Positions 43,268 to 53,537 of a stretch of 64,000 bases of DNA are shown piece by piece. The notes below the pieces were generated by a model. That model saw only the letters and a list, made by a program, of their open reading frames with translations. It did not search any database and had not been told where the DNA came from. Position numbers and translations under genes: made by a program. Numbering within the stretch: position 1 is the first letter of the stretch; each line of letters opens with the position of its first letter. Origin of the DNA: Devosia sp. (GTDB taxonomy: Bacteria > Pseudomonadota > Alphaproteobacteria > Rhizobiales > Devosiaceae); the NCBI RefSeq assembly GCF_028290625.1, contig NZ_JAQGJM010000030.1, positions 62,001-126,000 of the forward strand, written 5' to 3'.

Positions 43268-44388
43268 TTGACGCCAACCTCTTCGAACGGCGATGTACTG
43301 AAGGCCCCGCTGGCCACCGGCAGCAGGATACGGAAGCGCGTGCGGCCGGGGCGGCTATCGCAATCGATTACCCCGCCATGGTCGCCAACGATCTTGGCCA
43401 CCAGCGCCAGCCCCAGTCCGGAGCCGTTCTGCTTGGTGGTCACGAATGGATCGAACAGGAATGGCAGGATATCCGGGGGCACGCCGGGGCCATTGTCTTC
43501 GATGACGATTTCTAGCGGCAGCGAGATGCGCTCGGAGACACCCATCACGCTGATGCGGATGCCAGGCCGGAATGCAGTGAAGAACTTTATCTCTGGTTTC
43601 TGTGTTCGCTCAAGGGCTTCCGAGGCGTTTTTCACCAAATTTAGGAAGATTTGGATGAGCTGATCGCGATTGCCGAACACGGGCGGCAGCGACGGATCGT
43701 ATTCTTCCGAGAAGGCAATGCCCTGCCCGACCCCATTGCGGGCCAGCAGCTTAACGCGATCCAGCACCACATGAATGTTGATCGGCTCGCGCTCCAGCGG
43801 CCGCTCGTCGCCAAACACTTCGACCCGGTCGATCAGCCCGACAATGCGGTCGGTCTCCTCGCGGATCAGCCGGGCCAGAGGAACCTCATCGCTGGCAACA
43901 CTCTGCTCCAGCAATTGCGCCGCGCCACGGATGCCCGATAGCGGGTTCTTGATCTCGTGGGCCAACATAGAGGCAAGGCCCGTCACCGAGCGCGCGGCGC
44001 CACGCGACACCATCTGCCGGTCGATCTTGTCGGCCATGGTGCGCTCCTGAATCAGCAGCGCCACACGGCCATCGGTGTCCGAGATTGGGCTGGCGAAAAC
44101 GTCAGCAATGCGCTCGTCGCCGAACCGCGACGAGCCCACCCGCACGCGATATTCCGTCATCGGCGCCCGTCGCAGCATAACGGTCTCGACCAGGCTGATG
44201 ATCGGCGAGCCGAAGGCGATCAGATCGTCCAGCCGTTGCCGGGCAAGCACGCTCATCGACGCGCCAAAAAAGGCCTCGGCGGCATAGTTGACGAAGACGA
44301 TCTGGTGCTGCTCACCGCACACGATGATCGGCTGCGGCAGCGCCTGCAATACGGCGGTCGACGTCTCCGCCCCCAAAGCCTCGATCAT
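43264..44388 (-). CDS. ntrB: Nitrogen-regulation sensor histidine kinase NtrB
   Basis: Soluble kinase/phosphatase for NtrC, controlled by PII proteins. The 374-residue product has a PAS domain ([26 protein letters not shown]), HisKA with His in [23 protein letters not shown] (about residue 143) and an HATPase domain ([31 protein letters not shown]). No transmembrane segments. Overlaps dusB (ATGA) and ntrC (ATGA), so the three genes are translationally coupled. Confidence 0.97.
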   Translation of the reverse strand: MIEALGAETSTAVLQALPQPIIVCGEQHQIVFVNYAAEAFFGASMSVLARQRLDDLIAFGSPIISLVETVMLRRAPMTEYRVRVGSSRFGDERIADVFASPISDTDGRVALLIQERTMADKIDRQMVSRGAARSVTGLASMLAHEIKNPLSGIRGAAQLLEQSVASDEVPLARLIREETDRIVGLIDRVEVFGDERPLEREPINIHVVLDRVKLLARNGVGQGIAFSEEYDPSLPPVFGNRDQLIQIFLNLVKNASEALERTQKPEIKFFTAFRPGIRISVMGVSERISLPLEIVIEDNGPGVPPDILPFLFDPFVTTKQNGSGLGLALVAKIVGDHGGVIDCDSRPGRTRFRILLPVASGAFSTSPFEEVGVK

Positions 44389-45395
44389 GCTGCCGCCTTC
44401 CAGTCGCCAGAAAAAATGTCGCCAATCATCGCCAGTACCGCTTTCGGGTCGTCATTATTCAGCAGGGCATTGCGCACGGGCTTGTCCAGCGCCAGCCCCG
44501 CCGCCTCGGCATACCAGTCGAGATGCTTGCGCGCCGCGCGCCCACCGACCTGCACGCCATATTCGATCAGCATCTGCTCGTAGTGTTCCTGGATCAGCGC
44601 CGCCAGTTCGTCGCCTTCAGGCGCAGCCATAGGCGCTTCGCCCCGCAACTGCGCCCCGATCTGGCCGACCACCCAAGGCCGCCCCTGCGCGCCACGCCCC
44701 AGCATGACCGCCGCCGCACCCGACTCGGCCAGTGCCGAACGCGCGCTTTCCAGGTCGATGATGTCGCCATTGACCACGACCGGCACGTCGACGGCATCGA
44801 CCACGGCGCGGACCGGTGCCCAGCGTGCTGCGCCCTTGTAAAACTGCTGCCGCGTCCGGCCATGCACGGTTATCATCCGCGCCCCGGCATTGACCGCGCG
44901 CCGCGCCATGTCCGGCGCATTGAGGCTATCGTCGTCCCAGCCCAGCCGCATTTTGACCGTCACCGGCAGCGGCGTTGCCGCCACCACCGCGTCGACCAGC
45001 GTCATGGCGATATCGGGTACGCGCATCAGCGCCGAGCCGGCATAGCCGTTGGTTACGCGCTTGGAGGGACAGCCGAAATTGATGTCGATGATGTCGGCGC
45101 CGGCCTCATAGGCAATCTTGGCGCCCAGTGCCATCCATTCGGGCTCGCAGCCGGCCAGTTGCACGACGTGGGGCAAATTGCCCACCTTGCCGAGCTTGCG
45201 CACCATATCGCCATTGCCGGTGGTCAGCGCCGCGCTGGCGATCATCTCGGACACGACCAGGCCCGCGCCAAAGCGCTCGGCGATGTCGCGGAACGGGCGG
45301 TCGGTGATGCCAGCCATGGGTGCGAGGAACGCGGTATTCCGGGCAGACTGGTTGCCGATGCTCAACTCGCAGGCATTTTCAGACAAGGACTGCAC
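44385..45395 (-). CDS. dusB: tRNA-dihydrouridine synthase DusB (NifR3)
   Basis: FMN-dependent reductase that makes dihydrouridine in tRNA. The 336-residue TIM-barrel product has FLAPMAGITDRPFRDIAE (FMN-binding), the catalytic Cys in INFGCPSKRVTNGYAGSALM (about residue 107), VKMRLGWDDDS, ITVHGRTRQQFYKGAARW and VVNGDIIDLESA. It is the first gene of the ntrBC operon, as in Rhodobacter and Rhizobium (nifR3-ntrB-ntrC). The gap to ispDF (45396-45561) must hold both divergent promoters; I saw no clear operator in it. Confidence 0.95.
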   Translation of the reverse strand: MQSLSENACELSIGNQSARNTAFLAPMAGITDRPFRDIAERFGAGLVVSEMIASAALTTGNGDMVRKLGKVGNLPHVVQLAGCEPEWMALGAKIAYEAGADIIDINFGCPSKRVTNGYAGSALMRVPDIAMTLVDAVVAATPLPVTVKMRLGWDDDSLNAPDMARRAVNAGARMITVHGRTRQQFYKGAARWAPVRAVVDAVDVPVVVNGDIIDLESARSALAESGAAAVMLGRGAQGRPWVVGQIGAQLRGEAPMAAPEGDELAALIQEHYEQMLIEYGVQVGGRAARKHLDWYAEAAGLALDKPVRNALLNNDDPKAVLAMIGDIFSGDWKAAA

Positions 45396-45561
45396 CAGAA
45401 ACGGTCAATTTTGGAATGCTGCCTGCACAATAGTCAAAATGACGCCGCGTGCAACCACTTATCGCCCGTTCAATCCAATTTGAGCAGGCGCCCTTGCCGC
45501 TTGCCGGGGCCAGCGTTAGACCACGCAGATACGACAGTTTCTTGTTCGAGTGCCACCCCTC

Positions 45562-46752
45562 ATGCGTGCTAAATCCATCGCTGTCATCATCGTTGCCGCG
45601 GGTCGCGGCGAGCGCGTCAACATCGATGGAACCACAGAACCCAAGCAATACCGGCTTCTTGCCGGCACGCCAGTGTTGAGCCGGACCATTCGGTCCTTCC
45701 TCGATTATCCGCACATCACCCATATTCTGCCCGTCATCCACGCTGATCACAGCGAGCGCTATGCGGCGCTGGGCCTGAACGATTCCCGGCTGCTGCCGCC
45801 CGTAGTAGGTGGCGCCGCACGGCAGGCCTCGGTGCTGGCGGGCCTCAAGGCGCTGGCGCCGCTGCGGCCCGATCTGGTGCTGATCCAAGATGGCGCGCGG
45901 CCGTTTGCCACGCCGGACCTGATCGGCGACGTGATCGCTGTGCTGGAAACCCATGATGGCGCCCTGCCCGCGCTGTCGGTCACCGATACCATCAAGCGTT
46001 CACTGGACGGCCAAGTCGTTGTTAATACAGAAGATCGCAGCCAGCTTTTTGCCGCCCAGACCCCGCAGGGCTTTCGCTTCGGCCAGATTTTTTCCGCGCA
46101 TATGCGCGCCGCGACCAATCCGCGCCAGTTCACTGACGATGCCGAAATCGCCGAATGGGCGGGACTGCGCGTCGCCATGGTCATGGGCGGCCGGGACAAT
46201 ATCAAGATCACCCATCCCGAGGATTTCGAGCGGGGCGACCGCATTATTCTAGGAGACGAGCCCATGGAGACCCGCGTCGGCACGGGGTACGACGTGCATC
46301 CGTTCGAGCCCGGCGACGCCGTGTGGCTGGGCGGTGTGCGCATTCCGCATACGGCAAAGCTGCAGGGGCATTCCGATGCCGACGTGGCGCTGCATGCGCT
46401 GACCGACGCCATTTTGGGCGCCATCGGCGAGGGCGATATCGGCACCCATTTCCCGCCCAGCGATATGCAGTGGAAGGGCGCCGCATCGACGGTTTTTCTC
46501 AAGCATGCTGGATTTCTTGTTGGCAAAGCCGGTGGAAGGATTGTCAATCTCGACGTGACAATCATTGCCGAGCGGCCCAGGATCGCCGAACATGTTCCAG
46601 CGATGCGCGCTGTCATCGGCGCCGCGTTGGAGATTGAGACGTCAAGGATCGCCATCAAGGCGACAACAAGCGAACGGCTCGGCTTTGTCGGGCGGGAGGA
46701 AGGGATCGTGGCGATGGCAAGTGCGAGTATTGAACTGCCGAGGTATTCCTGA
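45562..46752 (+). CDS. ispDF: Bifunctional IspD/IspF (MEP pathway)
   Basis: Fused enzyme of the methylerythritol-phosphate route to isoprenoids: the N-terminal half is CTP:MEP cytidylyltransferase and the C-terminal half is MEcPP synthase. The 396-residue product shows IspD motifs AVIIVAAGRGERV, VLIQDGARPF and TPQGFRF (about residues 6-180), and from about 235 the IspF motif RVGTGYDVHPFEPGD (zinc Asp/His) with LQGHSDADVALHALTDAILGA and KATTSERLGFVGREEGI. An upstream in-frame GTG at 45550 is an alternative start. The stop overlaps cinA (TGATG). Confidence 0.96.
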   Translation: MRAKSIAVIIVAAGRGERVNIDGTTEPKQYRLLAGTPVLSRTIRSFLDYPHITHILPVIHADHSERYAALGLNDSRLLPPVVGGAARQASVLAGLKALAPLRPDLVLIQDGARPFATPDLIGDVIAVLETHDGALPALSVTDTIKRSLDGQVVVNTEDRSQLFAAQTPQGFRFGQIFSAHMRAATNPRQFTDDAEIAEWAGLRVAMVMGGRDNIKITHPEDFERGDRIILGDEPMETRVGTGYDVHPFEPGDAVWLGGVRIPHTAKLQGHSDADVALHALTDAILGAIGEGDIGTHFPPSDMQWKGAASTVFLKHAGFLVGKAGGRIVNLDVTIIAERPRIAEHVPAMRAVIGAALEIETSRIAIKATTSERLGFVGREEGIVAMASASIELPRYS

Positions 46753-47267
46753 TGGCCGCGGCAGCAAAGACGCCGGTCGATCCGGCCCAGCAGATCATCA
46801 CCCTTCTCACCGCAGCTAACAAAACCATCGTTACCGCCGAAAGCTGCACCGGCGGCATGATTGGCGCGGCGCTGACCGACATCCCCGGTTCATCGGCTGC
46901 CTTTTTCGGTGGCTACATCACCTACGCCAATAGCGCTAAGTCACGGATGATCCATGTGCAGGCAAGGTTGATCCGCGACTATGGCGCGGTCAGCAACCAG
47001 GTCGCCCGCGCCATGGCTGACGGCGCCCGCAATACGGCGCATGCCGATTACGCGGTAGCGGTCACCGGCATTGCCGGCCCCGATGGCGGCAGCGAGAAGA
47101 AGCCGGTCGGGCTGGTCTACGTCGCGGTGTCGTCGGAACTGGCGACGCTGGTCATCGAGCACCGCTTTGGGGATCTCGGCCGCGCCGAAATCCGCAAGCG
47201 CAGCGTTGCTGCCGCGCTCGATGTGGTGATGCAGGTATTGACCGGAACGCAGGCAGCCGAGCGCTAG
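46752..47267 (+). CDS. CinA C-terminal-domain family protein (nicotinamide-nucleotide amidase type)
   Basis: A 171-residue single-domain protein with the CinA/PncC signature VTAESCTGGMIGAALTDIPGSSAAFFGGYITYANSAKSRMI and AVAVTGIAGPDGGSEKKPVGLVYVA. PncC-type enzymes deamidate NMN to nicotinic acid mononucleotide, recycling the product of NAD-dependent ligase. It is coupled to ispDF by a one-base overlap, a common pairing in Hyphomicrobiales, and converges on the COQ10-like gene. Confidence 0.9.
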   Translation: MAAAAKTPVDPAQQIITLLTAANKTIVTAESCTGGMIGAALTDIPGSSAAFFGGYITYANSAKSRMIHVQARLIRDYGAVSNQVARAMADGARNTAHADYAVAVTGIAGPDGGSEKKPVGLVYVAVSSELATLVIEHRFGDLGRAEIRKRSVAAALDVVMQVLTGTQAAER

Positions 47268-47291
47268 TCGCCGGTGTTTAACGCAATTGTT

Positions 47292-47398
47292 CCCCACCCA
47301 CCGTTCTTCCCGCGGGCTTGACCCGCGGGTCGTTGGTCCCTTGTGCCGTGCCGTTGGAGGCCCGCGGATCAAGTCCGCGGGAAGGTCGGTGGGTGGGA
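47292..47398. repeat. CCCGCGGA-type inverted repeat, copy 1
   Basis: CCCACCCACCG and CGGTGGGTGGG form outer arms around two inner inverted units, CTTCCCGCGGGCTTGACCCG and GCGGATCAAGTCCGCGGGAAG. The same architecture returns at 58703-58808. It lies in the convergent gap after cinA. Just beyond it, 47402-47437 holds two 18-bp tandem units of TCAAGCTCAAGA type. Confidence 0.85.
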
Positions 47399-47462
47399 GG
47401 GATCAAGCTCAAGACTAGGTTCAAGCTCAAGATCAGGCTAAAGCCCGAACGACCTGGTCGCG

Positions 47463-47906
47463 CTAATCCCCGTACCGCCGGTCGGCCTCGTCGACAAAGG
47501 CCTGGATGATCTCGGCCTGCTTGGCGGCGAAGGCCGGTTCGGCGACGGCAGCGATCAGCACGTTGGAAATCTTGAAATCGACCTCGAAGCGCACACGGGT
47601 GCCCATGCCCTCCTGCTCGAAGCTCCAGACGCTGTCGAGATAGGCGAAGGGGCCGTCGACGGCCTTGGCCTTGATGGTCATGCCGACGCGGTCATTGATG
47701 ACCCGGCTGGTATAGGCTTGGGTGATCGGACCAAAGAACAGCGTCATCCTGGCCAGCACCGTATCGGCGGCGGCGGCGGCGGGGTCAGGGCGGACCTCCA
47801 TCGCCTTACAATTGGGCACGAAGCGCGGATAGTCCTCCAAATCAGCGACGGTGTCGAACATGCGCTGGGGCATGTGCGGCACATGGTGTTCGAAAAAACG
47901 CTTCAT
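47463..47906 (-). CDS. COQ10/RatA-type START-domain protein
   Basis: A 147-residue START/Bet-v1-fold protein: FEHHVPHMPQRMFDTVADLEDYPRFVPNCKAMEVR is the family N-terminus and VDGPFAYLDSVWSFEQEGMGTRVRFEVDFKISN the beta-sheet core. Members bind ubiquinone or polyketide-like lipids (COQ10); E. coli RatA is reported to affect 70S assembly, and database names vary between the two. It is coupled to lipA by a TGATG overlap, the standard arrangement in Alphaproteobacteria. Confidence 0.9.
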   Translation of the reverse strand: MKRFFEHHVPHMPQRMFDTVADLEDYPRFVPNCKAMEVRPDPAAAAADTVLARMTLFFGPITQAYTSRVINDRVGMTIKAKAVDGPFAYLDSVWSFEQEGMGTRVRFEVDFKISNVLIAAVAEPAFAAKQAEIIQAFVDEADRRYGD

Positions 47907-48880
47907 CAGTGACCAAGCTTTGCCAGGCGAGCGGCTTTGAGGGCGGCAAAGTCCTCGCCGGCATGGTGGGACGAGCGCGTCAGCGGGCTCGATGAGACCA
48001 GCGAAAAGCCCTTGGCGGTCGCCACGGTGGCGAACGACTTGAACTCATCAGGTGTGACGAAGCGGATCAGGGGATGGTGCTTCTTGGTCGGCTGCAGGTA
48101 TTGGCCAATGGTCAGGAAATCCACATCGGCCGAACGCAGGTCGTCCATGAGCTGCAGCACTTCGTTGCGCTCTTCGCCAAGGCCAACCATGATCCCCGAC
48201 TTGGTGAACATAGTGGGGTCGAGTTCCTTGACCTTCTGCAGCAGCCGGATCGAGTGGAAGTAGCGGGCGCCAGGGCGAACCTTAAGGTACTTGGACGGCA
48301 CGGTTTCCAGATTGTGGTTGAACACATCGGGTTTGGCCGCGACGACGATCTCCAGGGCGCCTTCCTTGCGGAGGAAGTCCGGCGTCAGGATTTCGATGGT
48401 GGTGCGCGGGTTGCGGGCACGGATGGCCAGGATCACGTCGGCGAAGTGGCGGGCGCCACCATCGGCCAGGTCGTCACGATCCACCGAGGTGATGACGACG
48501 TGCTGCAGCCCCAGCTTCTCGACGGCCTTGGCGACATTTTCCGGCTCGTTCGGATCGAGCGGCCCGGGCATGCCCGTGCGGACATTGCAGAATGCGCAGG
48601 CGCGGGTGCAGATCTCGCCCATGATCATCATGGTGGCGTGCTTCTTGCTCCAGCACTCCCCGATATTGGGGCAGCCGGCCTCTTCGCACACGGTGACCAG
48701 GCCGTGCTCGCGCACGATGGCCTGGGTTTCCTTGTAGATCGGCGAGCCGGGCGCCTTGACCCGGATCCAGTCCGGCTTGCGCAGGGTGACGGTATCCGGG
48801 CGGTTGGCCTTTTCAGGATGCCGCGGACGGTCGATGGAATTGTCGATGAGCGTAACCAATTTTTGGTCCTGACTGGGCAA
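47906..48880 (-). CDS. lipA: Lipoyl synthase
   Basis: Radical-SAM enzyme that inserts sulfur into octanoyl groups on E2 and GcvH proteins. The 324-residue product has the auxiliary-cluster cysteines in [14 protein letters not shown] (about residues 64-77) and the radical-SAM CxxxCxxC in [10 protein letters not shown] (about 93-100), with the terminal RSSHHAG containing the cluster-ligating Ser. It modifies the lipoyl domains carried by pdhB and pdhC upstream in the same gene group. Confidence 0.97.
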   Translation of the reverse strand: MPSQDQKLVTLIDNSIDRPRHPEKANRPDTVTLRKPDWIRVKAPGSPIYKETQAIVREHGLVTVCEEAGCPNIGECWSKKHATMMIMGEICTRACAFCNVRTGMPGPLDPNEPENVAKAVEKLGLQHVVITSVDRDDLADGGARHFADVILAIRARNPRTTIEILTPDFLRKEGALEIVVAAKPDVFNHNLETVPSKYLKVRPGARYFHSIRLLQKVKELDPTMFTKSGIMVGLGEERNEVLQLMDDLRSADVDFLTIGQYLQPTKKHHPLIRFVTPDEFKSFATVATAKGFSLVSSSPLTRSSHHAGEDFAALKAARLAKLGH

Positions 48881-48933
48881 GAGCTGCCCGCTATATCGCT
48901 CCCAAGGCGTGCCGGTTCAACCCGGTCTATAGT

Positions 48934-49182
48934 TTATCGCGCGATGACGCGCGCTATGATGATGACGACTACCGCGCCGATCGTTGCAGTGATGACCTGG
49001 CTCAGCAAGACGTTCTCGATCGGCAGCGAAATCTTCGCTGCAGTCAGCAGATAACCCCCGACGAACGAGCCAATGACGCCAACGATCAGATTGCGCAGCA
49101 GCCCGCCGCCACCCAGCACGAAACCCGCCAGGGTTCCAGCGACAAGGCCGATGGCGAGGAAAATCCAGATTTCAGTGGTCAT
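48934..49182 (-). CDS. GlsB/YeaQ/YmgE-family small membrane protein
   Basis: An 82-residue protein with three hydrophobic segments: IWIFLAIGLVAGTLAGFVLGG, LIVGVIGSFVGGYLLTAA, and VITATIGAVVVIIIARVIA, plus the family's Gly-rich GGGGLLRNLIVGVIGSFVGG turn. This transglycosylase-associated/stress-response family has no settled biochemical role. Its start overlaps the end of the oxidoreductase gene by 4 bp (ATGA), so it is translated from the same message. Confidence 0.85.
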   Translation of the reverse strand: MTTEIWIFLAIGLVAGTLAGFVLGGGGLLRNLIVGVIGSFVGGYLLTAAKISLPIENVLLSQVITATIGAVVVIIIARVIAR

Positions 49183-50219
49183 GCCATTACCTCAGCGATT
49201 TCGACCCATTCGCCTTCGCGGTTGGCTGACAGGATGGTGGCCTGCACCAAGGCCAGGGAATGCAGGTTATCCTGCCCCGAACTGAAGCGCGCCGGGATCG
49301 AACCGCTTTCGATGACCTTGGCGACCGCTGCCAGCGTGCCGGTGCGATCGGCGAATTCGATCGGCTCCAAGGTTACCGCCTCGGGCTGCGCATCGCGCGC
49401 CCGCGTCGTCAGTCGGTCGGGACCGGTCTTGCCCATGAAGTGATCGCGAGAAGTCCACCAGATTTCGCCTTCGGAGCAATCCATGGTCCACTCGCCAGCC
49501 CATGGCGTCACCGGGCCGCTGCTCATCCACGAGCCGCGATAGGAGACGATGGTGCCCTTCTCGAACTCGACTGTCGCCACCCCGATCGGATGATGGCCAA
49601 ACGGGCTGGCCGCCGGGTTCCAGGTGCGGCAGGAGACGCGCTTGGGATTGTCGTTGAGCACCATGCGCATCAGGTCGAAATGGTGGATCGACATATCAGC
49701 CAAGAGCGGATCGGGCATGTCCCAATAGCGGTAGCCCTGGCTGGGGGCGTGGCGGCGGAATTCGATCGACACCAGATTGACCGGGCCGAATTTCTGCGCG
49801 CCGATCAGCTCGGCGGCGGCAATCGGCGCGGGCTGGAAACGATAGTTCTGGCTGACCATCAGGATGCGGTTATGCGCCTCGGCCAGCGCTACCAGTTCCT
49901 TGGCCTGGGCGATGGTGGAAGCAAAGGGCTTTTCCACCAGCACGTTGAAGCCCAGCTCCAGCGCCTGCTTGACCACCGGATAATGCGCCTCGGTGCGCAG
50001 CGTGGCGATCACCAGATCCGCTTCGGTGCCCTTGGCGGCTTCCTCAAGGCTGAGGAAACAGCGCTTTTCGTCGATCCCCAGCTCGGTCTGCACGCGCTTA
50101 ATGGCTTCGGGATTGGCATCCACATAGCCCACCATGTGAATAGCGGGAACTTTGGGGATAACTTCCTTGGTCCAGCTGAAACCCCAGTGTCCCAGGCCGA
50201 CTTGAATGGCTTTGACCAT
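49179..50219 (-). CDS. Gfo/Idh/MocA-family oxidoreductase
   Basis: A 346-residue NAD(P)-dependent dehydrogenase. The N-terminal Rossmann fold starts VKAIQVGLGHWGFSWTKEVI (GxGxxG variant). The signature NVLVEKPFASTIAQAKEL (about residues 90-107) carries the catalytic-type Lys in EKP, and LADMSIHHFDLMRMVL (about 175) supplies the His-Asp pair. The substrate is probably a sugar or inositol but is not evident. The start at 50219 has AGGAG 8 bp upstream. It lies downstream of lpdA and is not a usual member of the pdh group. Confidence 0.88.
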   Translation of the reverse strand: MVKAIQVGLGHWGFSWTKEVIPKVPAIHMVGYVDANPEAIKRVQTELGIDEKRCFLSLEEAAKGTEADLVIATLRTEAHYPVVKQALELGFNVLVEKPFASTIAQAKELVALAEAHNRILMVSQNYRFQPAPIAAAELIGAQKFGPVNLVSIEFRRHAPSQGYRYWDMPDPLLADMSIHHFDLMRMVLNDNPKRVSCRTWNPAASPFGHHPIGVATVEFEKGTIVSYRGSWMSSGPVTPWAGEWTMDCSEGEIWWTSRDHFMGKTGPDRLTTRARDAQPEAVTLEPIEFADRTGTLAAVAKVIESGSIPARFSSGQDNLHSLALVQATILSANREGEWVEIAEVMA

Positions 50220-50266
50220 GTGGATAACTCCTTGAAAACCTGTGCAATGCCTGCGGAAAGCGGCAG

Positions 50267-51706
<1,440 letters not shown>

Positions 51707-51736
51707 TGGGGCCTCCAGAAAGTCGATTGCGCCGGG

Positions 51737-52387
51737 TTAGAGACCCAGCATGGATTTGACGACGGGCACCAGGCCCTGCCCGATTGCGCGTGTATTGGCG
51801 GCGTCCAGATGCACGCCATCCAGCGGGTCGGGCCTGGCGACGGTCGAGGCATCGAAGAAGCCGGTGCTCAGTTCCGCCGCGCGGCGGGCATAGTGATAGG
51901 CGAACTCCGCCGATTCCTTGGCCGCATGCGGCAGGCCACCGAAATGGCCGAGCATGTCGGCGTTTTCGCTGTCGATCACCAGCGGTGGCGAGACGATGAC
52001 GATGCCCGGCACCGGCTCACCCAGCATGTGGAAATGGCCACGGGTGAGTTGTACCAACCGGCGCATGCCGTAGGAGGCCATCAGCGCCGTGCCGAAAATG
52101 GCGGGCTTGAGGTCATTGGTGCCCAACATGATGACGACGAGGTCGAGCGGGGCGTGGCTGGCGAGCAAAGTGGGCAGGATGTGCGCACCGTTGCGGTCGG
52201 CATCGGACGTGAAATCGTCGGACGAGGTGGTGCGGCCGCCCAGGCCTTCGGCGATGACGCGAACCTGGCGGCCGAGACCAGCCTCTAGGGCTCCCGGCCA
52301 GCGGTCTTCATAAGCATGACGCGGCCCGCCCGGCTGCGGATTGGCGCCATAGGTGATGCTGTCGCCGTAGCAGAGAATTGTCTTCAT
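51737..52387 (-). CDS. SGNH/GDSL hydrolase, copy 2
   Basis: A 216-residue esterase-type hydrolase. Block I is LCYGDSITYGANP (nucleophile Ser about residue 9), block II Gly is in AEGLGGRTTSSDD, block III is MLGTNDLK, and block V DGVHLDAANTRAIG has the Asp-His pair. There is no signal peptide, so it acts in the cytosol. It is a close paralogue of the adjacent upstream gene, overlapping it by 4 bp. Substrates may be acyl esters or acetylated sugars. Confidence 0.9.
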   Translation of the reverse strand: MKTILCYGDSITYGANPQPGGPRHAYEDRWPGALEAGLGRQVRVIAEGLGGRTTSSDDFTSDADRNGAHILPTLLASHAPLDLVVIMLGTNDLKPAIFGTALMASYGMRRLVQLTRGHFHMLGEPVPGIVIVSPPLVIDSENADMLGHFGGLPHAAKESAEFAYHYARRAAELSTGFFDASTVARPDPLDGVHLDAANTRAIGQGLVPVVKSMLGL

Positions 52388-53022
52388 AGACCCAACGCCT
52401 TTTCAACAATCAAGACCAGCGCCACGCCAATCGCCCGCGTGTTCGGCCCATCCAGATGCACGCCATCGACCCGCGACGGGGTGGCGACGGTGGACGCATC
52501 GAAGAAATACGCGCCATTGTCCTGCGCCACCTTGGCATAGACCGACGCCAGCTTGCGCCACTCCTCGATGCTGCGATCCATCACCGGAAGGCCATCGGGA
52601 TTGTCGCTCGGGCCGCAATGGGGCGGCGCGACGATGATAACGGCGGGCACGGTGCCACCCATGTCATAGGGATGGGTCTGCACGATCTGCACCAGCCGCC
52701 GCATGCCGACGGCAATGGCGCTGACCTTGCCGCAGATGAACGGCTTGAGGTCGTTGGAGCCCAGCATGATGACCACGGCGTCGAGCGGCGTATGCGTCGC
52801 CAGCAGCGTGGGCAGGACGCGCGCGCCGTTGCGATCCGCCGCGGTGCTGTAGTCGTCGAACATCGTCGTCCGTCCGCCCAGCCCTTCGGCGATGACGCGG
52901 GCCCGGCCGGTTAGCCCGGCCTCCAGTGCCGAAGGCCAGCGATCCTCATAGGCATGGCGCAGCAGTGTCGCCGCGTTGGTGCCGAAGGTCAGGCTGTCGC
53001 CAAAGGCGAGGACGGTTTTCAT
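52384..53022 (-). CDS. SGNH/GDSL hydrolase, copy 1
   Basis: A 212-residue SGNH hydrolase: LAFGDSLTFGTNAATLLRHAYEDRWPSAL (block I), IAEGLGGRTTMFDDYSTAADRNGARVLPTLLATHTPLD (block II), MLGSNDLKPFICG (block III), and DGVHLDGPNTRAIGVAL (block V). It shares the order and most motif residues with the following gene, so the two arose by tandem duplication. ATGA coupling between them indicates co-translation. The two copies differ most in the central lid region, so substrate specificities may differ. Confidence 0.9.
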   Translation of the reverse strand: MKTVLAFGDSLTFGTNAATLLRHAYEDRWPSALEAGLTGRARVIAEGLGGRTTMFDDYSTAADRNGARVLPTLLATHTPLDAVVIMLGSNDLKPFICGKVSAIAVGMRRLVQIVQTHPYDMGGTVPAVIIVAPPHCGPSDNPDGLPVMDRSIEEWRKLASVYAKVAQDNGAYFFDASTVATPSRVDGVHLDGPNTRAIGVALVLIVEKALGL

Positions 53023-53025
53023 GCG

Positions 53026-53535
53026 CTAGAGTCCTGCCTTTCGAGCCAAGTCAGCAAGGCTTGAGCGACTGGACATCGGAACTTGCGGCGGCGCGCTGGC
53101 GCGCAGCGCGAAGGGATTGCCCGCCGTCCATTCCTTATAGTTGGCGGCACCTCCAAAGTAACAATCGCTACGGCCGTTTGCGGCGTCGAACTGGAAGCAA
53201 GGCAACTCCCACCCCTCCGTCAAGGTGGTGCTTGTCCATCGACCAGTCTGAATCGTGTCGTGTTTGGATGTCCACCACAACAGTTGCCCACCCGGTGCAG
53301 TGTAAAGGATCAGCGCACCCGTACCGAGCAGAGGCCGCAATGAACCAACGGCCCGTGAAGTAACGTCGATATGGATCGTTTTGTCGGCAAGCGTCGCACG
53401 TAACTCCCTCGCAGGCATACCCACCCAGTGATCGACGTCGTGATAATCCATACGAACAATATCGAGCGCCTGAGCACTGCCGACGACAAACATACTCGCC
53501 GCCAAAAGGCCGATGATCCTAAGAATTTTGCTCAT
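53026..53535 (-). CDS. Unknown exported protein in the pdh gene group
   Basis: A 169-residue protein with a clear signal peptide (SKILRIIGLLAASMFVVGSAQA) and a mature part I do not recognise: LDIVRMDYHDVDHWVGMPARELRATL, ALILYTAPGGQLLWWTSKHDT, and a pair of cysteines in LPCFQFDAANGRSDCYFGG that may form a disulfide. It lies 2 bp downstream of pdhC and 3 bp upstream of the SGNH pair, so it is expressed with the operon. No link to pyruvate dehydrogenase is evident. Confidence 0.75.
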   Translation of the reverse strand: MSKILRIIGLLAASMFVVGSAQALDIVRMDYHDVDHWVGMPARELRATLADKTIHIDVTSRAVGSLRPLLGTGALILYTAPGGQLLWWTSKHDTIQTGRWTSTTLTEGWELPCFQFDAANGRSDCYFGGAANYKEWTAGNPFALRASAPPQVPMSSRSSLADLARKAGL

Positions 53536-53537
53536 GC

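Noticed and set aside
47402..47437. Tandem TCAAGCTCAAGA units considered as a minisatellite or CRISPR-like repeat.
   Set aside because: Only two full units plus a degenerate third, without spacers; too short for any functional claim.
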